Origin: Nocardia fluminea
Lineage (GTDB): Bacteria > Actinomycetota > Actinomycetes > Mycobacteriales > Mycobacteriaceae
Reading direction: 5' to 3'
DNA: 64,000 bases
Assembly: GCF_002846365.1 (NCBI RefSeq)
Contig: NZ_PJMW01000002.1
Location: 4,836,001-4,900,000, forward strand
The notes under the pieces were generated by a model. That model had not been told where the DNA came from and did not search any database. It saw nothing but the letters and a program-made list of their open reading frames with translations. A program made the translations under genes and the position numbers. Every line of letters begins with the position of its first letter. Positions within the stretch are counted from its first letter, which is position 1. Below, one piece after another: positions 8,603-16,737 of the stretch.

Positions 8603-9254
8603 ACTGAGCATCGTCGCCGCACCGGGCCGGCTGCCGCGCATCGACGCGGTAGGTGGCCTGGCCGGGCGGCACACCGGGATCGACACCGTGCACCTGATCG
8701 GTACCGCGGCGACTCCGCTCGGCGGTGACGAACTCGACATCACCATCGTCGTGCGCCCCGGCGCGCGGCTGGTGGTCCGGTCGGTGGCGGCGACGATCGC
8801 TCTACCCGGCGCGGGCACCGTGGTGTCGAACGCGCACTGGCGCTTCGACATCGGTGAAGGCGCCGAACTGGATTTCGATCCGGAACCCACGATCGTGGCC
8901 GGTGGCGCGCACCATCACGTGGTGACCACGATCCAGGTGGCGCCCGATGCGCGGCTGCGGCTGCGTGAGCGGGTACAGGTGGGCCGCAGCGGCGAGGCAG
9001 GCGGTGGGTGGCGCGGGGATCTGCTGGCCGAGCTGGGTGCGGTGCCGTTGCTTCGGCACCGGCTGGAGCTCGGGGCCGGCACGTCGACCGACGACGGGCT
9101 GAGCGCGGCGCGCGCGCTCGACAGCGAACTGGTGTACCCGGACCACCGACCGGCCTGGTCGGGCAGTGTGGACGAGGTTCGGCTGCCGCTGGCTGCCGGC
9201 GGTTCGCTCGCCACCCGCACGAGCGGCCGCCTGCGCGCGCTCGCGTCCGGATAG
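8592..9254 (+). CDS. ureD: urease accessory protein UreD
   Basis: A 220-residue UreD/UreH family protein. Typical features are the beta-rich core with [19 protein letters not shown] and the [16 protein letters not shown] strand [20 protein letters not shown], ending with [13 protein letters not shown]. UreD is the scaffold that binds apo-urease and recruits UreF and UreG. The start is a TTG at 8592 inside the last codons of ureG, so translation is coupled. A strong hairpin follows 14 bases after the stop. Confidence 0.9.
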   Translation: MRTELSIVAAPGRLPRIDAVGGLAGRHTGIDTVHLIGTAATPLGGDELDITIVVRPGARLVVRSVAATIALPGAGTVVSNAHWRFDIGEGAELDFDPEPTIVAGGAHHHVVTTIQVAPDARLRLRERVQVGRSGEAGGGWRGDLLAELGAVPLLRHRLELGAGTSTDDGLSAARALDSELVYPDHRPAWSGSVDEVRLPLAAGGSLATRTSGRLRALASG

Positions 9255-9267
9255 TTGGACAAAAGGC

Positions 9268-9302
9268 GGTGGGAGCCGGGCGGCGAAAGCCCGACTCCCA
9301 CC
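9268..9302. terminator. bidirectional hairpin between ureD and the secreted-protein gene
   Basis: GGTGGGAGCCGGGC pairs with GCCCGACTCCCACC around a 7-base loop, giving a 14-base stem with one mismatch. It sits between the convergent ureD and the minus-strand gene ending at 9316 and could stop both transcripts. Confidence 0.75.
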
Positions 9303-9315
9303 ACGGGGAATTCGA

Positions 9316-10125
9316 TCAAGCGGTGACGGGCGCTGCTTCCGTATCGACGGCCTCGGGGGTCGCCGCACGCGGCGGTGCGAGGAAACCGCTCGCCGCGCCT
9401 ACCGCCGCACCGACACCGGCGCCGACCACGGTGATCGGGATGGATACCGCCATGTACGCGGCCATGCCACCCAGGATCGGGCCCGCGACCAAGCCGACAG
9501 GAAAGAACGGGAGCCCGGCGACGAGCCCGGCCAGCGCACCGCCCGTGCTGGCCATCATCGCGAACGGCATCGCCACGGTGGAACCGACCGCCGCGCCCCT
9601 GGCCGCCGAACCGAGGGTCTCGGCGGCGATGCGGTCGGAGCGGCTGCGCTCGAGCCCGACCGAGTCGAGGAACGTGGCCAGGTTGGCCTCGGTACCGGCC
9701 GCGGCGTCGTTGATCTGGATCGAGGTGTCCACCGGCACGAAGTCCGGCACCGGGATTTGCTGGTCACCGAAGCGGAACTGCCCCGGCGGGGGCAGGATCG
9801 GCGGCACCGGCGCGACCGCGGTCGGCGCGTGCAGCGGTCCCACCGGAGACAGGTAATCGGTTTCCGGACCCGTCCGCGACCACTGCAGCGAGCTGCGGGT
9901 GTTCGCGGGCATCGGCTTGCCCACGTAAGGGGTGGCGTTGGGTGCCACCGCGTCGAACTCCGGTCCGGCCTGGTGTTCGGGCTGGGTCACCGCCGCCTGG
10001 GCGGGATCGGCATTCGCGGTGCCCGTGCCGATCAGGGCCATGACCAGGGGGACCGCTCCGGCTGCGACGACCGAACCAACTTTCTGTCGCTGCAGGTTCG
10101 GCGCCCTGTGTTTCCCCGTCGCCAT
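9316..10125 (-). CDS. secreted/cell-envelope protein with glycine-zipper C-terminus, function unknown
   Basis: A 269-residue protein. A basic N-terminus and hydrophobic core (VGSVVAAGAVPLVMALIG) end at a signal-peptidase site after GTANA (residue 39). The middle is Pro-rich (PPILPPPGQFRFGDQQIPVPDF). The C-terminal third is strongly hydrophobic and rich in small residues (AGLVAGLPFFPVGLVAGP, VVGAGVGAAVGAASG), like glycine-zipper membrane-inserting segments. I know this layout from unnamed Nocardia and Rhodococcus proteins but no function. It has its own promoter region upstream with two small inverted repeats. Confidence 0.75.
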   Translation of the reverse strand: MATGKHRAPNLQRQKVGSVVAAGAVPLVMALIGTGTANADPAQAAVTQPEHQAGPEFDAVAPNATPYVGKPMPANTRSSLQWSRTGPETDYLSPVGPLHAPTAVAPVPPILPPPGQFRFGDQQIPVPDFVPVDTSIQINDAAAGTEANLATFLDSVGLERSRSDRIAAETLGSAARGAAVGSTVAMPFAMMASTGGALAGLVAGLPFFPVGLVAGPILGGMAAYMAVSIPITVVGAGVGAAVGAASGFLAPPRAATPEAVDTEAAPVTA

Positions 10126-10150
10126 AGATCACCTTTCATCCTGGGGATTT

Positions 10151-10206
10151 GGTCACACATATGACCTCCGACATTCGGACCGGTGCTCGACTCGGATTGG
10201 TCCGAA
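10151..10206. promoter_or_regulatory. inverted repeats in the promoter region of the secreted-protein gene
   Basis: Upstream of the minus-strand gene starting at 10125 are GGTCA/TGACC (10151-10155 and 10162-10166, six-base spacer) and TTCGGACC/GGTCCGAA (10174-10181 and 10199-10206). They are perfect small dyads in otherwise gene-free DNA and could be operators. No regulator can be assigned. Confidence 0.35.
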
Positions 10207-10255
10207 ACGTCGGTGACCCGCAATGGCGGTCCGCGGAACGATGACCGGCACGAGA

Positions 10256-10289
10256 AAGGCCGGGTGGTTCGACGGAACCACCCGGCCTT
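10256..10289. terminator. strong hairpin terminator after ndh
   Basis: AAGGCCGGGTGGTTC and GAACCACCCGGCCTT form a perfect 15-base stem with a GACG loop, 12 bases past the ndh stop codon on the minus strand. Confidence 0.85.
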
Positions 10290-10301
10290 CGTAGCGCTGT
10301 G

Positions 10302-11723
10302 TCAGCCGATCCTGCGCTGCTCCGCGGTGAGCGGTTCGGCGCCGGCGGGCGGCGCGCCCACATCGGCCGCGAGTTCCCTGGCCTCGGCCTGATCGGCGTT
10401 GACCTCCTCGATCGCGAGCCGCGCGAAGATCCACTGCTCGGTCGCCGCCATCTGACCGCGGTTGCGGCCGAGGAACGACACGAACCAGCCGATCACCGTG
10501 ACGATTCGGCTGCGGTAGCCGACCAGGTAGTACAGGTGCAGGGCCAGCCAGGCGAGCCAGGCCAGGAATCCGCTGAACTCGAGCTTGCCGATCTGGCAGA
10601 CCGCGTCGAACCGCGAGATCGTGGCCATCGAGCCCTTGTTGAAGTACTTGAACGGCTTGCGCTCTTCCGGCGTCTGACCGTGCAGCCCGGCCTTGATCGC
10701 CTTGGCCGCGTAGGTCGAACCCTGGATGGCGCCCTGAGCCTGCCCCGGTACGCCGGGCACCGACATCAGGTCGCCGACCACGAACACGTTCGGGTGCCCC
10801 TTGACGGTGAGGTCGGGCTCCACGATCACGCGTCCCGCCCGGTCGACCTCCGTGCCCTCGGAGCGCTCGGCGATCATCTTGCCCAGCGGGCTGGCCTGCA
10901 CGCCCGCCGACCACACCTTGCACACGGCCTCGATGCGGCGGGTGCTGCCATCGGCGTCCTTGACGACCACGCCGTGCGCGTCGACATCGGTCACCATGGC
11001 GTTGAGCTGGATCTCCACACCCATCTTCTCGAGCCGCTTGGCCGCCTTGGCGCCCAGCTTGGGCCCCATCGGGCCGAGTACCGCGCCGGCGCCCTCGAGC
11101 AGGATGACGCGCGCGTCGCGGGGATCGATGGTGCGGAAGGTGCCGTCGAGGGTGCGGTCGGCGAGTTCGGCGATCTGACCGGCCAACTCGACCCCGGTCG
11201 GGCCCGCGCCGACGACGATGAACGTCATCAGGCGGTCGCGTTCCTCCTGGGTGGTCGCCAGCTCGGCCTGTTCGAACGAGCCGAGGATGCGCGCGCGCAA
11301 CTCGAGCGCGTCGTCGATGGTCTTCATGCCCGGCGCGTAGGTGGCGAAGTGGTCGTTGCCGAAGTACGACTGCTGGGCGCCGGTGGCGACGATCAGGCTG
11401 TCGTAGCTGGTTTCGGTGTCGCGGTTGAGTAGTCGCGAGGTGACCTTCTTGTTCGCCAGGTCCACGTCGACGACGTCACCGAGCAGCACCTGCGCGTTCT
11501 TCTGCTTACGCAGCACCAGGCGCGTGGCCGGGGCGATCTCGCCGGTCGAGAGGATGCCGGTGGCCACCTGGTAGAGCAGCGGCTGGAACAGGTGAGTCGA
11601 CGTCTTGGAGATGAGCGTGACGTCGACATCGGCTCTGCGCAGATGCCGGGTACCGAACAAACCGCCGAATCCGGAACCGATCACCACTACGTGATGACGT
11701 TTCCCGGCAGACTCAGTGCTCAT
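10302..11723 (-). CDS. ndh: type II NADH dehydrogenase (NDH-2)
   Basis: A 473-residue, FAD-binding, non-proton-pumping NADH:quinone oxidoreductase. The FAD Rossmann motif GSGFGGL is at residues about 15-21, the second NADH-binding motif VVGAGPTGVELAGQIAEL is near residue 180, and NVFVVGDLMSVPGVPGQAQGAIQ carries the FAD-contacting GD and the AQxAxQ quinone-site pattern. A C-terminal amphipathic segment (FLAWLAWLALHLYYLVGYRSR) provides membrane attachment. Length and sequence match mycobacterial Ndh. It feeds NADH electrons to menaquinone on the cytoplasmic face of the membrane. The ATG at 11723 (MSTESAGKRH) was preferred to the TTG further upstream. A perfect hairpin follows the gene. Confidence 0.93.
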   Translation of the reverse strand: MSTESAGKRHHVVVIGSGFGGLFGTRHLRRADVDVTLISKTSTHLFQPLLYQVATGILSTGEIAPATRLVLRKQKNAQVLLGDVVDVDLANKKVTSRLLNRDTETSYDSLIVATGAQQSYFGNDHFATYAPGMKTIDDALELRARILGSFEQAELATTQEERDRLMTFIVVGAGPTGVELAGQIAELADRTLDGTFRTIDPRDARVILLEGAGAVLGPMGPKLGAKAAKRLEKMGVEIQLNAMVTDVDAHGVVVKDADGSTRRIEAVCKVWSAGVQASPLGKMIAERSEGTEVDRAGRVIVEPDLTVKGHPNVFVVGDLMSVPGVPGQAQGAIQGSTYAAKAIKAGLHGQTPEERKPFKYFNKGSMATISRFDAVCQIGKLEFSGFLAWLAWLALHLYYLVGYRSRIVTVIGWFVSFLGRNRGQMAATEQWIFARLAIEEVNADQAEARELAADVGAPPAGAEPLTAEQRRIG

Positions 11724-11880
11724 CGTCGCGCTCCTCGACAGACTGGGGTGGGCCCCGCGGTGTGGTGACAGGGTTAACCGTAGTCGGCTCCGGTTGTGAC
11801 GTCGCAACAAGAACCCGATCGCGGCGTGTGATGCGGTGTCTCGTCCAACGACAAGATCGACGATACGGGATCGCGCCGAG

Positions 11881-12783
11881 TCAGCGACCCGCCAGCAGGA
11901 GTTCGGCCACCCGGGTGTCGGTTTCGGCGCCGTCGGTGTAACCGCCCGCTCCGCCGAGCGCGTTCATGATCGACAGCGTGTACCGCTCGCCGGCGCCCGC
12001 GACGCCGACCGAGTTCACCACCCAGCCGTCGGCCTCTGCCGACCAGCCGTTCTTCAGGCCCGGGCGCATCGACGAACCCGCGCCCCAGACTCCCCAGTGC
12101 TGGTTGGAGTCGACCGAGCGCATCCGGTCGAGCAGGTAGGCGAGATCGTCGGGGTGCATGGTGTCGAGGATCGTGTTCATCAGCCGATCCAGGTCGGCGG
12201 CGGTGCACTTCTGGAACGACCAGTCCGGGAACAGCGCGGTCGTGGTCGGCTGCGGGATCAGGCTGACCATGCCGTAGGCGCGGAACGCGTTGTTGTAGGC
12301 CATCCGGTCGAAACCGATGTACTTCTGCCACAGCACATCGGCGGCGTGGTCGTTGGAGGTGGCCAGCATCGCTTCGATGTTGAAGCGGTCCTCGGGGGAC
12401 AGTCCGATGGCGCCGACGCGGGCCCGGTTGAGCAGGTCGGCGGCGATGGCCAGCTTGATCGTGGACGCGGTCCAGACCTGGTTCTCGGCGTGTTCGTTGG
12501 CGTAGACGCCGCCGGTCTTGCGATCGCGCAGGACGTAGCCGACCACCCCGGGCCGACCGGCCAGGTAGGCGTCTGCCCGCGCGATCCGGGAGCTCAGATC
12601 GGCGTCGAAACCAGGTACCGACACCTGGGTCAGCGCGGGCGGTGCGGCATGCGCCGGACCGACGAGAACAGGGACGCCCGGAGTGAGGACGGCGGCGGCG
12701 GCGAGCAGGCAGGTAGTTGCTGCGACTCGGGAAACGGCACGGGTGGAGGGGGAACGGTCACGCACGATGGACCACACTCGCAC
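11881..12783 (-). CDS. secreted serine hydrolase, class A beta-lactamase-like fold
   Basis: About 300 residues with an N-terminal signal segment (AATTCLLAAAAVLTPGVPV, cleavage after GPAHA). The serine hydrolase motifs are in order: SxxK as STIK near residue 107, an SDN-like TSNDHAAD near residue 142 and a KTG-like KNGW near residue 245. The set resembles penicillin-binding/class A beta-lactamase-like proteins found in actinobacteria, which may act on peptidoglycan or other extracellular amides; true beta-lactamase activity is not shown by the sequence because the Glu166 loop is not evident. The start is a GTG at 12783, with another GTG six codons later. Confidence 0.75.
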   Translation of the reverse strand: MRVWSIVRDRSPSTRAVSRVAATTCLLAAAAVLTPGVPVLVGPAHAAPPALTQVSVPGFDADLSSRIARADAYLAGRPGVVGYVLRDRKTGGVYANEHAENQVWTASTIKLAIAADLLNRARVGAIGLSPEDRFNIEAMLATSNDHAADVLWQKYIGFDRMAYNNAFRAYGMVSLIPQPTTTALFPDWSFQKCTAADLDRLMNTILDTMHPDDLAYLLDRMRSVDSNQHWGVWGAGSSMRPGLKNGWSAEADGWVVNSVGVAGAGERYTLSIMNALGGAGGYTDGAETDTRVAELLLAGR

Positions 12784-12891
12784 ACCCGGCGCCGCAATGC
12801 ACTACTTCACCCCAAATCGTCACCGGGCGCGGCAACACTGCCGAGACGGATCGTCCTCGCTCAGGGTTGTTGCGGCACAGCGCAATTGCTG

Positions 12892-13098
12892 TCAGTGATG
12901 CGCGGCGTGCGGGGTGGCGATGGTGCAGCCGTTGAGGCGATGGCAGTGCTCGAACGCTTCGCCGTGCCGGTCCAGCGGCCACGAATGCAGTACCTGATCA
13001 GGCCCGTAACGCCGGGAATTGATCAGCTCCCAGCGCCCGCCCACTCGGCGCACGATGAAGCCGCCACCGGGAACCAGGGGAAACACCTGCGCGATCAT
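12892..13098 (-). CDS. small hypothetical protein, 68 residues
   Basis: A short open frame with the strong G/C third-position bias of the neighbouring genes and a protein-like composition: MIAQVFPLVPGGGFIVRR, then WELINSRRYGP, and a Cys/His-containing tail (FEHCHRLNGCTIATPHAAHH). Two Cys and several His residues could bind a metal, but this is speculation. It lies alone between the serine hydrolase and recC, upstream of and on the same strand as the hydrolase. The DNA on either side (108 and 189 bases) shows nothing recognisable except the presumed promoters. Confidence 0.5.
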   Translation of the reverse strand: MIAQVFPLVPGGGFIVRRVGGRWELINSRRYGPDQVLHSWPLDRHGEAFEHCHRLNGCTIATPHAAHH

Positions 13099-13287
13099 GA
13101 AACGAAACCAGCCTTTCGCCCGCGGCCGTACTGTCCCACCCGAACCGCCACGATCCCACGACCGCCGTCGCGGCCGCCGCAGGCGTGGCCGGGACGCTCT
13201 GCGGTGTGGCGTATTTCACTAACCCGGTGCAGTGGTAGTGGCGGGGCCGCGCGATTGCGGGTCGATCGCTGAGCGTATAAACAACGG

Positions 13288-16200
13288 ATGCCGTTGCACC
13301 TCCATCGCGCCGAACGCGCCGACGCGCTGGCCGACGGACTGGGGCGTTTGCTGGGGGAGATTCCCGCCGATCCGTTCGCCACGGAAGTGGTCGCGGTCCC
13401 GGCCAAAGGCGTGGAGCGCTGGTTGGCGCAACGGTTGTCGGGTGTACTCGGGGTCGCCGGCGCCGAAACCGGCGACGGCGTGGCCGCGAATATCACGTTT
13501 CCGGCGCCTGCCGCGCTGGTGGCCGAGGTGCTGGCCGGTGCGAGTGGGGTCGCGCCCGCCGACGATCCGTGGGCCGGTCAGCGACTGGTGTGGACGCTGC
13601 TGCGGGTGATCGACGACGTCGCAGGCCGGCCGTGGGCGACGGTCCTGGCGCGGCATCTCGGTCTGCCCGGTACGGACCACCGTCTCGGCAGGCGCTACTC
13701 GACGGCCGCCCACCTCGCTGCCCTGTTCGATTCCTATGCCGCGCAACGCCCGCGGGTCCTGCTCGACTGGGCAGCGGGCCTTGACACCGACGGCGCGGGC
13801 GGGCCGGTGCCCGAGGACCTCGCCTGGCAACCGCAATTGTGGCGGGCGCTGCGGACCGCCGTGGGAACCCCGAGCCCGGCCGAACGCCTCGCCGACGCGT
13901 GTGCCCACCTCCGCGCCGAACCCGCCTCGATCGACCTGCCCGATCGGCTCTCCGTGTTCGGGCTCACCCGGCTGCCCGCCGACCAGCTGGCCGTCGTCAC
14001 CGCTCTCGCCGCTCACCGCGAAGTCCACCTCTGGCTGGCGCACCCGAGCCCGGCGATGTGGGCCGCGCTCGGTCAGGTGGCCACCGGCGCTGTGAACGGT
14101 GCCGCGTCGGCATCTGCTCGCGTCGATGGTCAGGCCGCCGAGAGCGACGGCACGCTCGCCATCAACCACGGCAACCCTGTCGGCGCCGATCGTCGCGTCG
14201 GTGATGCGGCGGTTCGTCCGCGCGCGGACGACCACACCGCGGATCTGGTTGCCCACCCCCTGCTCGCGGGGCTGGCCAGGGACGTGCGGGAGTTGGAGCA
14301 GCGCCTGAACCCGGTGCTGGACAGCGACACTCATCTCCTCGGCGAGACGGCCCCGCCGACCCTGCTCGGCGCCCTGCAGGCCGCTGTGCGCGCGGACCGC
14401 GTCCCCGAGGTGGACGCGGCGCCGGACGGGAGCGTCGAGGTCCACGCGTGTCACGGCCCGGCGCGACAGGTGGAGGTGCTGCGGGATCTGCTGCTGAGCA
14501 CGTTCGCGGCCGATCCGGCGCTCGAGCCGCGCGACGTGCTGATCATGTGCCCGGACGTGGAGGCGTTCGCACCGCTGGTGCGGGCGGCGTTCGGCCAGCG
14601 CGGGTCCGGGGTGGATCTGCCGGTCGAGGGTGAGCACCCGGCGCATCAGTTGCGGGTGCGGCTCGCCGATCGCGGGCGGGCGGTGACCAACCCGATGCTG
14701 GCGGTGGTGATCGAGCTGCTCGAACTGGCCGACGGTCGCGTCACGGTGACGCAGGTGCTGGACCTGGCGGCGAGCGAAACCGTCCGCCGCCGTTGCGGAT
14801 TCGACGACGACGACATCGAACGGCTGCGTGAGTGGGCGGCCGAGTCGGGCGCGCGGTGGGGGATCGGGCAGCGTCAGCGCGAAGCGTTCGGGCTCGCCGA
14901 TTTCGCCCAGAACACCCTCAACGCCGCGGTGGACCGCATCCTGCTCGGTGTCACCGCCGACGAATCCGGGGACGACTGGCTGGATCTGGCACTGCCGCTC
15001 GACGATGTCGATTCCAACGATGTCGACCTCGCGGGCCGCTTCGCCGAGTTCATCGACCGCCTCGCGGTCTGCCTGCGCGACCTGCGTGGCCCGCGTCCTG
15101 CCGCTGAATGGACCGCGGTGCTGCTGCGCGCGGTCGAGCTGCTCACCGACGTGCCCGACGCGCACGCCTGGATCCGCACCGAAGCGCGCCGCGAGATCGT
15201 CGCCGCTACCGAACACGCGCGCGACACCGCCCTGCGTCTCGCCGACGTGGCGGTCCTGCTGACCAGCCGCCTGGCGGGCGGGCCCGGCCGCGCGAACTTC
15301 CGCACCGGCGAACTCACCGTGTGCACGCTCGTGCCGATGCGGTCGGTGCCGCATCGCGTGGTGGTCCTGCTCGGCCTCGACGACGACGTCTTCCCGCGTC
15401 CCGGCAGCGTCGACGGCGACGATCTACTGGCCCGCGACCCGCTGGTGGGCGAACGCGACGCGCGCAGCGAAGACCGTCAGCTCCTCCTCGACGCCGTCAT
15501 GGCGGCGGGGGAGACGCTGCTGGTCCTGCACACCGGTGCGGACCCGGTCACCGGCGCCACCCGTCCGCCCGCCGTGCCCGTCGCCGAGCTGCTCGACGTG
15601 CTCGCGATGCACGTGGGTCCGGCGGCCATGGACGTCGTCCACATTCGCCACCCCCTGCAAGCTTTCGACCGCCGCAACTTCGCCGCGGACAAGCCGCGCA
15701 GTTTCGACACCGTCGCCCTGGCCGGTGCCCGTGCCGCCGCCCGCCCGTCCCGGCCGCGGCCACCGCTGCTCGCCGCACCGCTGCCGCCCGCTCCCGTCAC
15801 CGATGTCGCACTGGCGGAACTGATCTCGTTCGCCGAGCATCCGGTGCGCGCGTTCCTCTGGCAGCGGCTGGGTCTGCGGGTGCCCGAGGAATCCGAGGAC
15901 ATCGCCGATCAGCTCCCGATCGAACTCGACGGCCTGGCCAAATGGGACCTCGGCGAACGCATGCTGACCGCCCGCCTCACCGGCGCCGACCCGGCCGGTC
16001 TGCGGGCCGCCGAATGGCGCCGGGGGACCCTGCCGCCCTTCGGGTTCGGGGCCAAGGTGCTCGACGAAGTCGAGGGCACCGTCGACACCCTCGTGCGCAC
16101 CGCGCTGCCCGACTACGAGGCGCCGCCGCGCGCCGTCGACATCGCCGTCGACCTCGGCAACGGCCGCACTCTCGCGGGCACCGTGCCCGAAGTCCGCGGC

Positions 16201-16737
16201 GAGACGCTGGTGCGCACCACCTATTCGCGTCTGGCGCCGAAACACCGGCTCGCGTCCTGGGTGTCGCTACTCGCCCTCGCCGCCACCGAAGATCGCTCGT
16301 GGCAGGCGATCAGCACCGGGCGAGGCCAATTCCGCAGCAGGCCGGTGACCCGGTCGGTGATCACCGCACCCGAAGCGCCTGCCGCACTGGCGATCCTGCG
16401 TGACCTGGTCCGGTTGCGCGACGAAGGACTGTGCGAACCGCTGCCCTGCGCGCCCGCGGCCACCGCCGCCTACGCCGAACGCCGCTTCCGCGGGGACAGC
16501 GTCGCCGACGCCCTGCTCGCCGCCGAACACGCTTTCGACGGCGGTCCCAACGGTCCCGACAAATTCGGCGACCACACCGACCGCTACCTGCGCTACGTCT
16601 GGGGCCGCGCACCCCGATTCGCCGGTCTCGCCACCGAATCCAGCCGTCCGGGCGAACCGGAGAGCACCCACTTCGGTGCCCTCGCGCGGCGCTGGTGGGC
16701 GCCGCTGCTCGCGGCCGAGAGTCAGGGACAGCCGTGA
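13288..16737 (+). CDS. recC: exodeoxyribonuclease V subunit gamma (RecC)
   Basis: An 1149-residue RecC. The N-terminus MPLHLHRAERADALADGLG with VVAVPAKGVERWLAQRLSG (the family's VPSxGMxRWL-like block) is diagnostic. The inactive helicase-like core includes FGLTRLPADQLAVV, VEVHACHGPARQVEVLRDLL and VVLLGLDDDVFPR. RecC holds the 3' strand scanning channel of the RecBCD helicase-nuclease, which processes double-strand breaks for RecA loading. It heads a recC-recB-recD operon; its TGA overlaps the GTG of recB. Confidence 0.95.
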   Translation: MPLHLHRAERADALADGLGRLLGEIPADPFATEVVAVPAKGVERWLAQRLSGVLGVAGAETGDGVAANITFPAPAALVAEVLAGASGVAPADDPWAGQRLVWTLLRVIDDVAGRPWATVLARHLGLPGTDHRLGRRYSTAAHLAALFDSYAAQRPRVLLDWAAGLDTDGAGGPVPEDLAWQPQLWRALRTAVGTPSPAERLADACAHLRAEPASIDLPDRLSVFGLTRLPADQLAVVTALAAHREVHLWLAHPSPAMWAALGQVATGAVNGAASASARVDGQAAESDGTLAINHGNPVGADRRVGDAAVRPRADDHTADLVAHPLLAGLARDVRELEQRLNPVLDSDTHLLGETAPPTLLGALQAAVRADRVPEVDAAPDGSVEVHACHGPARQVEVLRDLLLSTFAADPALEPRDVLIMCPDVEAFAPLVRAAFGQRGSGVDLPVEGEHPAHQLRVRLADRGRAVTNPMLAVVIELLELADGRVTVTQVLDLAASETVRRRCGFDDDDIERLREWAAESGARWGIGQRQREAFGLADFAQNTLNAAVDRILLGVTADESGDDWLDLALPLDDVDSNDVDLAGRFAEFIDRLAVCLRDLRGPRPAAEWTAVLLRAVELLTDVPDAHAWIRTEARREIVAATEHARDTALRLADVAVLLTSRLAGGPGRANFRTGELTVCTLVPMRSVPHRVVVLLGLDDDVFPRPGSVDGDDLLARDPLVGERDARSEDRQLLLDAVMAAGETLLVLHTGADPVTGATRPPAVPVAELLDVLAMHVGPAAMDVVHIRHPLQAFDRRNFAADKPRSFDTVALAGARAAARPSRPRPPLLAAPLPPAPVTDVALAELISFAEHPVRAFLWQRLGLRVPEESEDIADQLPIELDGLAKWDLGERMLTARLTGADPAGLRAAEWRRGTLPPFGFGAKVLDEVEGTVDTLVRTALPDYEAPPRAVDIAVDLGNGRTLAGTVPEVRGETLVRTTYSRLAPKHRLASWVSLLALAATEDRSWQAISTGRGQFRSRPVTRSVITAPEAPAALAILRDLVRLRDEGLCEPLPCAPAATAAYAERRFRGDSVADALLAAEHAFDGGPNGPDKFGDHTDRYLRYVWGRAPRFAGLATESSRPGEPESTHFGALARRWWAPLLAAESQGQP

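Noticed and set aside
11881..12783. Calling the serine hydrolase a true beta-lactamase resistance gene
   Set aside because: STIK, SND-like and KNG motifs are present, but the Glu of the omega loop needed for deacylation was not found, so only the fold is claimed.
13219..15354. Minus-strand frame of 711 codons opposite recC
   Set aside because: A low-complexity shadow; recC has full-length family similarity on the plus strand.
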